Source of the DNA: Anaerofustis butyriciformans
Lineage (GTDB): Bacteria > Bacillota > Clostridia > Eubacteriales > Anaerofustaceae
Length of the DNA stretch: 64,000 bases
Assembly (NCBI RefSeq): GCF_036289385.1
Contig: NZ_JAYFFH010000002.1
Location: forward strand, 124,001-188,000
Direction of reading: 5' to 3'
Every line of letters begins with the position of its first letter. The stretch's first letter is position 1. The notes beneath the pieces were generated by a model, which made no database searches, was not told where the DNA came from, and worked only from the letters and a program-made list of their open reading frames with translations. Below, in pieces: positions 1 through 8,818 of this stretch. A program made the translations under genes and the position numbers.

Positions 1-124
1 CATTGACAAAATAATGCCTCCTGTATCAAGATTTTCTAAAGAGGGAAACAAACGAAAAGAGAAAAAACAAAAGGTTATTGAAAATCTAAAAGAATTTTTT
101 GATAAATTCTTTGGTATAGGTTAA
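1..124 (+). CDS. C-terminal fragment, possibly a type I restriction HsdR-like protein (partial)
   Basis: The reading frame is open from position 2 to a TAA at 122-124, giving about 40 residues. The start lies outside the window. The piece contains MPPVSRFSKEGN followed by a lysine-rich helix and ends in FFDKFFGIG. The PP(V/L)SRF segment, charged helix and FF..FFG ending resemble the tails of some HsdR restriction subunits as I remember them, but the fragment is too short to be sure. An intrinsic terminator follows directly, so this is the last gene of its unit. Confidence 0.4.
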   Translation, partial: IDKIMPPVSRFSKEGNKRKEKKQKVIENLKEFFDKFFGIG

Positions 125-125
125 A

Positions 126-158
126 AAACAAAGATATAAAATATCTTTGTTTTTTTTA
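126..158 (+). terminator. Intrinsic terminator
   Basis: A stem ACAAAGATA / TATCTTTGT with a 5-base loop is followed by a run of eight T. It ends the partial gene at the left edge. Confidence 0.8.
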
Positions 159-207
159 TATACTATTACATAAATTTATAATATAATAAAAAAAGAGGGA
201 ACAAAAA

Positions 208-729
208 ATGAGAAAAAGAATTATACTGCCTTTATTATTAATATTCTATCCTTATATTCTTCTTTTTATGTTTGGACTAATAGACGAAGATAATCTGCTT
301 TATGTTCTTTTCCCATATTTTATTTTTACGATTATCTTATACATAGCAAATATAATAAATGCATGTATATTAAATGAAGAAAATGGATTTTATAAACTTG
401 CTTTTTGGAATATGCTAATAAAGCTTATACATATTCCTTTCTTTATTTTAATATTTATAATTGGAATGATATTTTTAATGGCTATGGTAGTTCCAGCATT
501 ATTTATCCTTTCTCCGATAATTTGTTTTATTCTAGCATGTCTTGATTATATATTAATCCTGGTATCTTCTTCATACGGAATAAATGCTATTACAAAAATG
601 AGAAATGAAAATATTTTATCAAAGAAAGAAGCTGTTATTTATATAATAATGCACTTCATTTTTGTATTAGATGTAATAAGCGCAATAATAATTTTTATTA
701 AAGCAAAAAAAGAAAAGAAAAAAAGATAA
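208..729 (+). CDS. Hypothetical polytopic membrane protein
   Basis: This 173-residue protein is very rich in Ile, Leu and Phe. About five hydrophobic segments can be seen, near residues 5-25, 29-50, 70-95, 97-120 and 142-165, and the tail is lysine-rich and presumably cytoplasmic. A GAGGG ribosome binding site lies about 10 bases before the ATG. I do not recognise the family and see no catalytic motif. The gene stands alone: it follows a terminator and converges on the Xre-type regulator, sharing a bidirectional terminator with it. Function is unknown. Confidence 0.7.
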   Translation: MRKRIILPLLLIFYPYILLFMFGLIDEDNLLYVLFPYFIFTIILYIANIINACILNEENGFYKLAFWNMLIKLIHIPFFILIFIIGMIFLMAMVVPALFILSPIICFILACLDYILILVSSSYGINAITKMRNENILSKKEAVIYIIMHFIFVLDVISAIIIFIKAKKEKKKR

Positions 730-746
730 GTTTTACTTATCTTTTT
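720..746. terminator. Bidirectional terminator between convergent genes
   Basis: The stem AAAAAGATAAG / CTTATCTTTTT has a 5-base loop and gives a U-tract on either strand. It overlaps the stop of the + strand gene and lies against the end of the - strand gene. Confidence 0.75.
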
Positions 747-1248
747 TTAATGCTTTTTTTCTTTCTTTTAAAGATATTCTATTTGAACTGTTATATAAAC
801 CCACAAGTTCAAAAGAAGTTCCAAGCCCATAAAACAGTCCGCTTACAAATTGGGCTATGTTTTCCCTAAAAATAAAATCTAAATAAAGAATATAATTATT
901 TAAAATTGCAAGAATAGTAAACAAAATTCCTAAGAATAAAAATCTGTTTACTTTTTTTGCTTTAGATGACTGTTCTTCCATAGAATAATTAATAAGCCTT
1001 TCCACAGTATCCTTTAACTGCTTTAACTCATCAATATTCATTCTTCTTCCATTTAAAAGCTCACTTATTGTTATATCGAATTCTTCACAAATCATATCAA
1101 GCAAAGATAAATCCGGCATTGTTTTTCCGTTTTCCCACCTTGAAACAGATTTGTTGCTTACATTTAACTTCTCGGCAAGCTGCTCTTGAGTTAAATTCTT
1201 TTCTTCTCTTAGACTTTTTATAAATTTACCAATCTGAGATTGATTCAT
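733..1248 (-). CDS. Xre-family transcriptional regulator with C-terminal membrane segments
   Basis: Residues 6-60 form a clear HTH_3/Cro-like domain (LTQEQLAEKLNVSNKSVSRWE). A linker follows, then two hydrophobic segments near residues 102-125 and 132-150 and a lysine-rich tail. Xre proteins with C-terminal membrane helices are common in Firmicutes and often sense envelope or quorum signals; that role is inferred here. AAGGAG lies 7-8 bases before the ATG. The gene downstream on this strand belongs to another unit, and no target operator could be identified. Confidence 0.85.
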   Translation of the reverse strand: MNQSQIGKFIKSLREEKNLTQEQLAEKLNVSNKSVSRWENGKTMPDLSLLDMICEEFDITISELLNGRRMNIDELKQLKDTVERLINYSMEEQSSKAKKVNRFLFLGILFTILAILNNYILYLDFIFRENIAQFVSGLFYGLGTSFELVGLYNSSNRISLKERKKALKKDK

Positions 1249-1332
1249 GTTAATTCTCCTTTTCTATCCTATCTTTAATCTCATTATGATATTTTTATGT
1301 TTTTTATAAAGGACAGAGGGTGAGAATTCATG

Positions 1333-2127
1333 TTAATTTGTAACTTTTACTCCGTCTTTATATTCTGCTTTGTGATTTTCGTCTATATATATTTCAAATG
1401 AAGCATTTTTCCCATATTTTTCAAGTAAATCTTTCTCTATTTTTTCCATGCTATCAAAAAGATGTTGTTTTTCTTCTTCGGTTAATTTATCCAATTTATA
1501 GTCATAGGAACGTATATAAATAAAAAATTCATGCTTATCATAATTTAGATAATCTTTAGCACTTACATCTTTTACGTTAAACCATTCCTGTTTTATTAAA
1601 TCATCATAAAATTCGGGTTCAGGGTTACCGCCGTTATAAGATATCTCTATGGTTAAAGCCTCTCTTTCTTTTTCGCTTAAATAAGGTGCTATGCTCTCTT
1701 TCATAACTTTATCCCCGCAAATAGAAAAAGAAATATTCATAAATTCTAATGTAAGAGCTTGTTTTTTTGAATATCGTTTTTTGCTGAGAAAAGAATATTT
1801 ATCGTTATTTATTCTATAGGTATGGTCTGAAATTATTGCCATTTCTCTTTTATTGTCAGCATTCATATAAGTTATATTCCACTCATTGAACTTACCCGGT
1901 ACACTGTGAGATAAATAAGGAGCAGAATGAACTACTATATATTCATCATATATTATACTTTCCTTTGTTTCTTCTGATACACTTTCCCAATTACCTTTAC
2001 CAAAGAAAATATCAAACTCATCACTAAACTTTTTAGGCCAATTGGAATTTATATTTTTAAATGTAAAATATCCGGCAATAAGTAAAATTGGAATAATAAC
2101 TATAATAAGTTTTTTTAATACCTTCAT
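1333..2127 (-). CDS. Hypothetical membrane-anchored extracytoplasmic protein
   Basis: The protein has 264 residues. An N-terminal hydrophobic helix (residues 5-22, IIVIIPILLIAGYF) follows a short basic stretch, with no lipobox cysteine, so it is probably an uncleaved anchor or a Sec signal. The remainder is hydrophilic, with mixed charge and many Tyr, as in an exported soluble domain. I recognise no family. A GAGGTGGGG ribosome binding site precedes the ATG. It lies upstream of the Xre regulator on the same strand with an 84-bp gap, so cotranscription is possible. Confidence 0.65.
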   Translation of the reverse strand: MKVLKKLIIVIIPILLIAGYFTFKNINSNWPKKFSDEFDIFFGKGNWESVSEETKESIIYDEYIVVHSAPYLSHSVPGKFNEWNITYMNADNKREMAIISDHTYRINNDKYSFLSKKRYSKKQALTLEFMNISFSICGDKVMKESIAPYLSEKEREALTIEISYNGGNPEPEFYDDLIKQEWFNVKDVSAKDYLNYDKHEFFIYIRSYDYKLDKLTEEEKQHLFDSMEKIEKDLLEKYGKNASFEIYIDENHKAEYKDGVKVTN

Positions 2128-2187
2128 TTCCCCACCTCGTTATAATTAAAGTAATAATATATACTTAATCATATTTTACTTTATAAA

Positions 2188-2221
2188 CAAAAAAAATAAA
2201 AGGACCAATTAAGGTCCTTTT
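2188..2221 (-). terminator. Terminator of the clpB operon
   Basis: The stem AAAAGGACC / GGTCCTTTT with a 6-base loop is followed on the - strand by a U-rich run. It begins 2 bases after the clpB stop. Confidence 0.85.
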
Positions 2222-2222
2222 A

Positions 2223-4811
2223 TTAATATCTTACGACTAATTTATCGTCTTCTACATCTACCTTTAATGTTGTTCCGCTTTCAAAGTTATTTGCTAAAAT
2301 TGCTTTAGCTATTAATGTTTCAACATGACTTTGAATAAATCTCTTAAGAGGTCTTGCACCAAATATTGGGTTATAGCCATTGTCGATTATAAATTCTTTG
2401 GCTTTATCACTTATAACCAAATGTAAGAATTTATCTTCAAGTCTGTTTTTAAGTTCTTCCAACATAAGGTCGACAATCTTAGATATTTCTTCTTTCTTAA
2501 GTGGTTTATAAATAACTATTTCATCTAGTCTGTTTAAAAATTCAGGTCTAAAGTGTGATTTAAGAAGTTTATCTATATTATCTTTTGTTTCTTCTGTAAT
2601 ATCGCCGTATTTTTCTGTACTTTCAAGCAAGTATTCACTTCCAAGGTTAGATGTTAATATAATAATTGTATTTTTAAAGTCGATAGTTCTTCCTTGTGAG
2701 TCTGTAACTCTTCCGTCATCAAGGATTTGAAGTAAGATGTTAAATACATCAGGATGAGCTTTTTCAATTTCATCGAAAAGTACTACACTGTAAGGACTTC
2801 TTCTTACTGCTTCCGTAAGTTGTCCCCCTTCATCATATCCTACATATCCCGGAGGTGCACCTATAAGTCTAGACACACTGAATTTTTCCATGTATTCACT
2901 CATATCGATACGTATGATATTTTGTTCATTATCAAATAGTGTATAAGCAAGAGTTTTTGCAAGCTCTGTTTTACCTACCCCTGTTGGACCAAGGAATAAG
3001 AATGAACCTATTGGTTTTGATGGGTCTTGAATACCTGCTCTTGACCTGATTATCGCATCGCTTACAAGTCTCACTGCTTCATCTTGTCCGATTACTCTCT
3101 TGTGAAGTGTATCTTCTAGGTGAAGAAGTTTTTCTTTTTCGCTTTCAACAAGTTTAGATACCGGAATATGAGTCCATTTTGAAACAATCTTTGCGATTTC
3201 TTCTTCCGTAACTTTATCTCTTAAAAGAGTAGAATGTTTTTCTTTTGATTTTTCTTCTTCGGCTTTTAGTTCTTTTTGAAGTTCTGGCAATTTACCATAT
3301 TTAAGTTCGGCTGCTTTATTAAGATTGTTTACTCTTTGAGCCTGTTCTATTTCTCCGTTTACTCTATCTATTTCTTCCCTTAATCTTTGAGCTTTTCCGA
3401 TTGTATCTTTTTCTTTCATCCATTTTGCTTTCATGGCGTTGAATTTATCGGTTAGTTCAGCGATTTCCTTGTTGATTTCTTCAAGACGTTTCTTTGCAAG
3501 TTCGTCTTTTTCTTTTTTAAGAGCTGTTGCTTCAATTTGATATTGCATAATCTTTCTGTTTACTTCATCAAGCTCTGTTGGCATTGAATCCATTTCAGTC
3601 TTGATTAAAGCACAGGCTTCATCGATTAAGTCAATTGCTTTATCAGGTAAGAATCTGTCTGTAATATATCTGTTTGATAAAATTGCTGCAGAAACAAGAG
3701 CTTGGTCTGTGATTTTTACGCCGTGATATATTTCATATCTTTCCTTAAGACCTCTAAGGATTGCAACTGTATCTTCAACACTTGGTTCTCCTACCATAAC
3801 AGGTTGAAATCTTCTTTCTAGTGCAGCATCTTTTTCGATGTATTCTCTATATTCATTTAAAGTAGTTGCACCTATACAGTGTAATTCCCCTCTTGCAAGA
3901 AGTGGTTTTAATAGGTTGCCGGCATCCATTGCACCGTCAGTCTTACCTGCGCCTACTATCGTATGAAGTTCATCAATGAATAGAATAATTTTACCTTCGC
4001 TTTTCTTGATTTCATCAAGTACGGCTTTGATTCTTTCTTCAAATTCACCTCTGAATTTTGCACCTGCAACAAGAGCACCCATATCAAGAGAGAAAATACT
4101 TCTGTCTTTTAGGTTGTTTGGAACATCTCCTCTTACAATTCTAAGAGCAAGACCTTCTGCGATTGCTGTTTTACCAACACCAGGTTCACCTATTAAAACA
4201 GGGTTATTCTTTGTTTTTCTTGATAGTATTCTTATTACATTTCTTATTTCATCGTCCCTGCCGATTACAGGGTCAAGTTTATTTTGTTTTGCAAGTTCCA
4301 CCAAGTCGGAACCATATTTTTCAAGTACATTATATGTGTTTTCAGGATTTTGATTGTTCACTGTTCTCCCTCCTCTCACCAAAGACAAGTTCTTTGTGAA
4401 GTTATCTTTTGTAACATTATATTTTCTAAATTCATCTTTTATAAAGCTTCCGCCTTCATTAAACATTGCAAGGAATAAATGTTCAACGGAAACATATTCG
4501 TCTTTCATATTCTTTGCTATATTTTCTGCAAGACGAATAACTCTATTTAAGTTGTTGCTTGCGTATAAGTTATCTACGCTGCTTGATGAAACCTTCGGAA
4601 AAGATTTTATTTTGTTTTCTACTTCCGATTTTAATCCAGATACATTAACCTGCATTTTTTCAAGAAGTTCAGGAATAAGCCCTCCTCTGTCATCAAGTAA
4701 TGCGTATAATAAATGTTCGGCTTCCATAACCGAGTTATTGTTATCTATAGCTAAATTCTGTGCATTTTGAAGTGCAAGAAGTGATTTTTCAGTATAGTCA
4801 TTTGCATTCAT
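2223..4811 (-). CDS. clpB: ClpB ATP-dependent disaggregase
   Basis: The 862-residue length is standard for ClpB, a hexameric AAA+ machine that extracts proteins from aggregates together with DnaK. The order seen is a double Clp-N repeat (about 1-145), a first nucleotide-binding domain with Walker A GEPGVGKT at 208-215, a long charged coiled-coil middle domain (about 410-530), and a second ATPase domain with GPTGVGKT near 605 and the SEYMEKFSVSRLIGAPPGYVG segment. The middle domain separates ClpB from ClpC and ClpA. AAGGAGG precedes the ATG. The gene lies 30 bp after a ribbon-helix-helix gene and is probably cotranscribed with it. I saw no CIRCE element. Confidence 0.97.
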   Translation of the reverse strand: MNANDYTEKSLLALQNAQNLAIDNNNSVMEAEHLLYALLDDRGGLIPELLEKMQVNVSGLKSEVENKIKSFPKVSSSSVDNLYASNNLNRVIRLAENIAKNMKDEYVSVEHLFLAMFNEGGSFIKDEFRKYNVTKDNFTKNLSLVRGGRTVNNQNPENTYNVLEKYGSDLVELAKQNKLDPVIGRDDEIRNVIRILSRKTKNNPVLIGEPGVGKTAIAEGLALRIVRGDVPNNLKDRSIFSLDMGALVAGAKFRGEFEERIKAVLDEIKKSEGKIILFIDELHTIVGAGKTDGAMDAGNLLKPLLARGELHCIGATTLNEYREYIEKDAALERRFQPVMVGEPSVEDTVAILRGLKERYEIYHGVKITDQALVSAAILSNRYITDRFLPDKAIDLIDEACALIKTEMDSMPTELDEVNRKIMQYQIEATALKKEKDELAKKRLEEINKEIAELTDKFNAMKAKWMKEKDTIGKAQRLREEIDRVNGEIEQAQRVNNLNKAAELKYGKLPELQKELKAEEEKSKEKHSTLLRDKVTEEEIAKIVSKWTHIPVSKLVESEKEKLLHLEDTLHKRVIGQDEAVRLVSDAIIRSRAGIQDPSKPIGSFLFLGPTGVGKTELAKTLAYTLFDNEQNIIRIDMSEYMEKFSVSRLIGAPPGYVGYDEGGQLTEAVRRSPYSVVLFDEIEKAHPDVFNILLQILDDGRVTDSQGRTIDFKNTIIILTSNLGSEYLLESTEKYGDITEETKDNIDKLLKSHFRPEFLNRLDEIVIYKPLKKEEISKIVDLMLEELKNRLEDKFLHLVISDKAKEFIIDNGYNPIFGARPLKRFIQSHVETLIAKAILANNFESGTTLKVDVEDDKLVVRY

Positions 4812-4841
4812 TTTAAAACCCTCCTTTATGTTAAATAATCA

Positions 4842-5504
4842 TTATATAATTGCATGAACCTTTTGCATTAAAGTAACATATTCTTTTTCAGCATCGGAGC
4901 ATGCGTCATCAATATATGGAAGATCATTTAAAAATACTTTTAACACGCTGTCAAATACCTTTATATATTCTCCGATTAAAACTCCAAGGTCAACTTTGTC
5001 AACACCTTGTTCCTTTGGTAAAACAAATTGTCTTGTATATTTCTTTTCTTCTATCTTGTAACATAAATTATCCTCCAGTATTCCTCTAATATATTTTTCT
5101 TCAAGCTTTGAATAAAAATTCAAAAATCTGTTCATATCTCTTATTAAAGTCTGATTTGTCGTTCTTAAAGTAACTTTAAGCTCTCCAAATGAATACTTTG
5201 AATTGTCATATAACTCTACTCCGTATTTTATGGTTGGTCTGTATTTATATCTAAGAGAGCTGGTTATATTCATAAAATAAGGAGATGGATTAGCTAAAAC
5301 TTGAAAAGTATTCATTTCCTTAAACATATTCTCAAGGGATGTAAATATTCCTTCAACCTGTTTTTGAGGTGTTGTATATGATACATAATCAGCCAAAATT
5401 TGATTTATTAAATTAGACCTGCTTGTACCCATTTTATAAGCCGCTTCATCAACTTTTTCTACGACTTCATCCATTAATACTAAACTATATACACTTTTTC
5501 CCAT
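4842..5504 (-). CDS. Ribbon-helix-helix N-terminal protein, probable regulator of the clpB operon
   Basis: The first 45 residues read as a CopG/Arc-like ribbon-helix-helix: a short strand (VYSLVLMDEVVEKVDEAA) followed by helices with GTSRSNLINQILADYV. The remaining 175 residues are a domain I do not recognise, rich in Tyr, Lys and Asp. It is the first gene of the operon leading into clpB. Its promoter carries repeated TTATATAATTT motifs, which suggests autoregulation (inference). The N-terminal fold call is fairly secure; the stress-regulator role comes only from context. AAAGGTGCAGG-like purines precede the ATG. Confidence 0.75.
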   Translation of the reverse strand: MGKSVYSLVLMDEVVEKVDEAAYKMGTSRSNLINQILADYVSYTTPQKQVEGIFTSLENMFKEMNTFQVLANPSPYFMNITSSLRYKYRPTIKYGVELYDNSKYSFGELKVTLRTTNQTLIRDMNRFLNFYSKLEEKYIRGILEDNLCYKIEEKKYTRQFVLPKEQGVDKVDLGVLIGEYIKVFDSVLKVFLNDLPYIDDACSDAEKEYVTLMQKVHAII

Positions 5505-5535
5505 TTTACCTGCACCTTTCCTTTATTTTGGCTAA

Positions 5536-5580
5536 ATTATATACCTGATTATATAATTTGTCAATAGAATTATATAATTT
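5536..5580 (-). promoter_or_regulatory. Promoter and repeated operator-like motifs of the RHH-clpB operon
   Basis: On the - strand a consensus promoter is visible: TTGACA at 5559-5564, a 17-base spacer, and TATAAT at 5536-5541. TTATATAATTT (+ strand) occurs at 5549-5559 between the two boxes and again at 5570-5580 just upstream. The copies are 21 bp, or two helical turns, apart. A partial copy overlaps the -10 box. The arrangement fits cooperative binding of an RHH dimer. Confidence 0.65.
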
Positions 5581-5770
5581 TAATTACAAATTAATAATTT
5601 TATAATATTTATTTATCTAAAACCTTTCAAACAACCAAAACCCTTTTAAATAAAGGGTTTTAGCTTAATTAAATGTATTTTTTTACCTTTAATTTTAATA
5701 TTTTATACCTTAAATTTGACAAAAAATATAAAAACTTGTTTGGAAATTTAATAATTTTTTTTAAATTTTA
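5581..5770. other. AT-rich intergenic stretch with one inverted repeat
   Basis: The gene-free stretch 5505-5815 holds the promoter above, an inverted repeat at 5637-5661 (AAAACCCTTT / AAAGGGTTTT, no T-tract on either side) and the esterase terminator. No further gene was seen. Confidence 0.5.
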
Positions 5771-5807
5771 ACAAAAATAAAACACCCTGAATATTAACTT
5801 CAGGGTG
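5771..5807 (-). terminator. Terminator of the FGGY kinase-esterase operon
   Basis: The stem CACCCTGAA / TTCAGGGTG (5783-5807) is followed on the - strand by a U-rich tract, 9 bases after the esterase stop. Confidence 0.85.
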
Positions 5808-5815
5808 CTTATTAA

Positions 5816-6778
5816 TTAAAGTTTTTCTTTAAAGAATTCATATATTATATCGTCTGAATAAGGAAGTCTTTCATGAGTATATTCGCAGTATACTTTTAAT
5901 TCCTTATTACATTTTAATTTATTGTATATTGAAAATTGTGTTATAGGCGGACAAGTTGTATCAAGAAGCGCCGTAAAGAATAATACATCACATTTTACTT
6001 TATCCGCAAAATTTTGAACATCTATGTAAGAAAGTCTTTCAAAAAATTCATCTTCTTTTTCGTGTAATGTATCGTATTTTCTAAACCAATTTTTAAATTC
6101 AACATACACATCTTCACACATATTCATTTCAAAAACCTTTTTAAAGTCTGCAAGGAAAGGATAAATAACAGCACTAGCCTTAACATTTTTATTAAATGCC
6201 GCAACAACAAGACTTAATGCGCCCCCTTGGCTTTTTCCTGTTGTGCCAATTCTGTTTTCGTCTATGAAATCCATATTTTCAAATAGAACAAAAGCTTTTA
6301 CGGCGTCAAGATAAATATTTCTGAAAAATAATTTTTTCTTGTCTTCATCCATTACGCCTCTTATTATTTGACCATAAAGAGTAGGTCCGTCAGCAGTGTA
6401 GTTATCTTCGCTTTTTCCACCTTGTCCAGGAACTTCAAAAGCTAAAAAGGCCATATCATTATATGCATATGGAACTTTTGAATAAATACTGTCTGCATTT
6501 GATGTATAACCATGGAATGACATTACTCCCGGGATTTTTCCTTCAATGTGTTTAGGTTTAACAAGTTCACAGTGAACTCTTTCCCCATTCATTCCTTTAA
6601 AATACATATCGTATACTTCGATATCTTTCATTGGGAAATCCCTCTTCTCAAGAGTATAAGAAAAATCAGTTTCCTTTAAATCTTTTACTCCTTCTGCCCA
6701 GTATTTATCAAAATCCTCTGCTTTTGGAGATATCCCCATATAATCTTTGTAGTTTTCAACTGTACTTTTAAGTGGCAT
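5816..6778 (-). CDS. CE7-family acetylesterase (acetyl xylan esterase / cephalosporin-C deacetylase type)
   Basis: The 320-residue length and sequence match the AXE1/CE7 alpha/beta-hydrolases, which remove acetyl groups from xylo-oligosaccharides and related small esters. The nucleophile elbow is GKSQGG with Ser183. The HG element SFHGYTSN lies at about 87-94, the acid is probably in LLDTTCPP near 272, and the His in YTHER near 300. The family is usually cytoplasmic and there is no signal peptide. It is 11 bp downstream of an FGGY kinase, so the pair probably handles an acetylated sugar taken up elsewhere. A strong GGGGGG ribosome binding site is present. Confidence 0.9.
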   Translation of the reverse strand: MPLKSTVENYKDYMGISPKAEDFDKYWAEGVKDLKETDFSYTLEKRDFPMKDIEVYDMYFKGMNGERVHCELVKPKHIEGKIPGVMSFHGYTSNADSIYSKVPYAYNDMAFLAFEVPGQGGKSEDNYTADGPTLYGQIIRGVMDEDKKKLFFRNIYLDAVKAFVLFENMDFIDENRIGTTGKSQGGALSLVVAAFNKNVKASAVIYPFLADFKKVFEMNMCEDVYVEFKNWFRKYDTLHEKEDEFFERLSYIDVQNFADKVKCDVLFFTALLDTTCPPITQFSIYNKLKCNKELKVYCEYTHERLPYSDDIIYEFFKEKL

Positions 6779-6789
6779 AATTTTCCCCC

Positions 6790-8328
6790 CTATAAATTAA
6801 TATTATTCATTTTTGTATATATTTTTTTTACATTTTTATATATTTTTAAATATACATTATTATAAATGTCATCATATTTTTTTGCATTTTCTTCATTTGG
6901 AGAAAATGTTTTTGTCTGTCTTACCATATTTTCTTTTGCTTCATCAAAATCTTTAAAAACCTTAAGACCTATAAAACCTGCCATAGCAGCTCCTATACCG
7001 CTTGCCTCATAGGTTTGAATTTTATAAACTTCTTTATTTAAAATATCACTTATTATCTGACATATTATGTCGCTTCTTGACCCTCCACCTGATAATGCTA
7101 TTTTATCTATGTTAACTTTAGATACTTTTTCAATTCTCTCTATTCCTTCTTTTAAGGAATATCCTATTCCCTCAATTATTGCCCTGTAAATATGCATTCT
7201 AGTATGTTTATCATTAAATCCAAGTATACTTCCTTTTGCTTCGGGACGAAGAATATCTTGTCCCCAGTAAGGTTGAAGAATAAGACCATCACAACCTACG
7301 GGTATTTCTTTTAACTTTTCATCCATTACATCATATATATCTTTACCGGTTTCTTTACATATTTGTTCTTCCTTATAAGCAAATTCTTTTATAAACCATG
7401 TAACAAGCCAAAAACCTCTATATAAAATAATTTCAGGGTTATATGTATTTGGAATCACACTGCAAAAAGGAGGAACAAACCTTGTAAGTTCATAATATCT
7501 GCCTGTGGTTACCTGTATCGTAACCTGACTTCCCAAAGATATACTGCCTATTCCTTCTTTTATACAACCTACTCCGATTGTTTCGCAAGCTTTGTCGCTT
7601 CCGCTTGCAACAAGAGGAGTTCCTCTTTTTATTCCCGCTCTTTCACAAACTTCATCCAATATACTTCCTATTATTTTTGTCGAAGGAATCACGTTTGCGA
7701 GCTTCCTTTGGTCTATGTCAAAAAGCTGCCTTTTAATTCCGTAAGATTTATCATACTCCCTCTTTTTGTAATCAAAAGGAATGTGACCGACCGTTCCCGC
7801 ATCACTTTCTATGTACTTACCCGTAAACTTATAATTTAAAAATTGAGGCAACAACAAATATTTATATGTTTTATCCCATACATTAGGTTCATTTTCTATA
7901 ATCCAATTAAACCTTGCTTCACTCATTAAATTTTTAGTCATGGCTCCCATACCAACTAAAGAAAAAAGCATTCTATATAATATATTAGGTTTTTTATAAT
8001 TTTTTGCTTTTCTTCTGTCAAGCCATGAAATAGCATTTCTTAAAGGAGCTCCGTTTCTATCTACCAAAACAAAAGTATCTCTTTGAGTAGTTATGCTTAT
8101 CCCTTTTATCTTAGAATATAGTTTTTCGTTTTTACTTTTTAACTTAAGTAAAAGAGAAATTATTTCCTCAAAAAAGTTATTTGCGTCAAACTCTATAATA
8201 CTTCCTTTTTCTTTTGTTATGTATTCATATTTTTCTTTTTCTTTTATTAAAATTTCGCCTTTATCATTTATAAGCATCGCTCTTATGCTTTGAGTTCCGC
8301 AGTCTATTATTAAAACGATATTCTCCAT
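6790..8328 (-). CDS. FGGY-family carbohydrate kinase
   Basis: The 512-residue protein has the two actin-fold halves of FGGY kinases, which phosphorylate pentoses or polyols in the cytoplasm. The first phosphate loop is DCGTQSIRAMLIN near residue 9. The segment GISITTQRDTFVLVD and the C-terminal ALSGGGSRSDIICQIISDIL signature are clear. It resembles xylulokinase, but the substrate cannot be read from the sequence. It is first in a two-gene operon with the CE7 esterase. A long structured upstream region with a terminator hairpin precedes it and may act as a leader. Confidence 0.9.
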   Translation of the reverse strand: MENIVLIIDCGTQSIRAMLINDKGEILIKEKEKYEYITKEKGSIIEFDANNFFEEIISLLLKLKSKNEKLYSKIKGISITTQRDTFVLVDRNGAPLRNAISWLDRRKAKNYKKPNILYRMLFSLVGMGAMTKNLMSEARFNWIIENEPNVWDKTYKYLLLPQFLNYKFTGKYIESDAGTVGHIPFDYKKREYDKSYGIKRQLFDIDQRKLANVIPSTKIIGSILDEVCERAGIKRGTPLVASGSDKACETIGVGCIKEGIGSISLGSQVTIQVTTGRYYELTRFVPPFCSVIPNTYNPEIILYRGFWLVTWFIKEFAYKEEQICKETGKDIYDVMDEKLKEIPVGCDGLILQPYWGQDILRPEAKGSILGFNDKHTRMHIYRAIIEGIGYSLKEGIERIEKVSKVNIDKIALSGGGSRSDIICQIISDILNKEVYKIQTYEASGIGAAMAGFIGLKVFKDFDEAKENMVRQTKTFSPNEENAKKYDDIYNNVYLKIYKNVKKIYTKMNNINL

Positions 8329-8460
8329 TATTTCACCTGTTTTGCATTATTAATGTAAAATTTATAAATATTATATCATATTTAGTAATAATAAAATATA
8401 TTTAAGAACTATATGAAATTTTAAATGTTAAACTTTTTAATTACAAAATATTGCAACAAA

Positions 8461-8547
8461 CGTTATGGAAACCGACAAAGAAAGAATGTTAATAAAAAAA
8501 CGTGGTTTCAGCAAAATAATTTACATTATATTACACGGGTTTCGGAT
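8461..8547. promoter_or_regulatory. Three GAAACC / GGTTTC elements upstream of the kinase operon
   Basis: GAAACC at 8468-8473 and GGTTTC at 8504-8509 and 8538-8543 are spaced 34-36 bp in an otherwise AT-rich region. They could be half-sites of a sugar regulator. No adjacent regulator gene is present, so this is tentative. Confidence 0.25.
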
Positions 8548-8569
8548 TAAATATTATAAAAATTCAAAT

Positions 8570-8645
8570 AAAAAATCCCTTTGCCCCGATTGAGACAAAG
8601 GGTTCAAGGAGCGCCATATATGTAATGGTACACACCATGAAAAGT
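8570..8645 (-). ncRNA. Structured RNA with strong terminator; possible small RNA or leader of the kinase operon
   Basis: On the - strand the sequence 8602-8577 can form an 11-bp stem (CCCTTTGUCUC with GGGGCAAAGGG, counting G-U pairs) with a 4-base loop. It is followed by AUUUUUU, which makes a textbook terminator. Two shorter hairpins (TGGTGTGTACCA and CCATTACATATATGG) lie just upstream on the same strand. No gene ends here, so the RNA is either a free-standing small transcript or an attenuated leader that continues 240 bases into the FGGY kinase gene. It matches no riboswitch class I know. Confidence 0.45.
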
Positions 8646-8818
8646 AAGCAATTTAATTATATTATAAATACTATAAAAAATCAATCAAAATGAGGAATGT
8701 TAATAATTAAAATAAACTTAATTACAAAACCTTACAAAATTGTAATGTTTTGTAATTTTAATCGATGGATAAAAAATTTAATCCTTTCTATAATCAATTT
8801 AAAGAAAGGAGGATAGAC

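Noticed and set aside
2754..4770. Several + strand frames opposite clpB
   Set aside because: They are low-complexity shadows of the clpB coding sequence; clpB itself is full length.
8603..8645. tRNA-like sequence with GGTTCAAGG
   Set aside because: The GGTTCAA match is isolated; no acceptor stem or anticodon arm can be built around it.
8765..8818. Upstream start for the lipoprotein gene
   Set aside because: It lacks a ribosome binding site and would bury the lipoprotein signal; the ATG at 8819 has AAAGGAGG.
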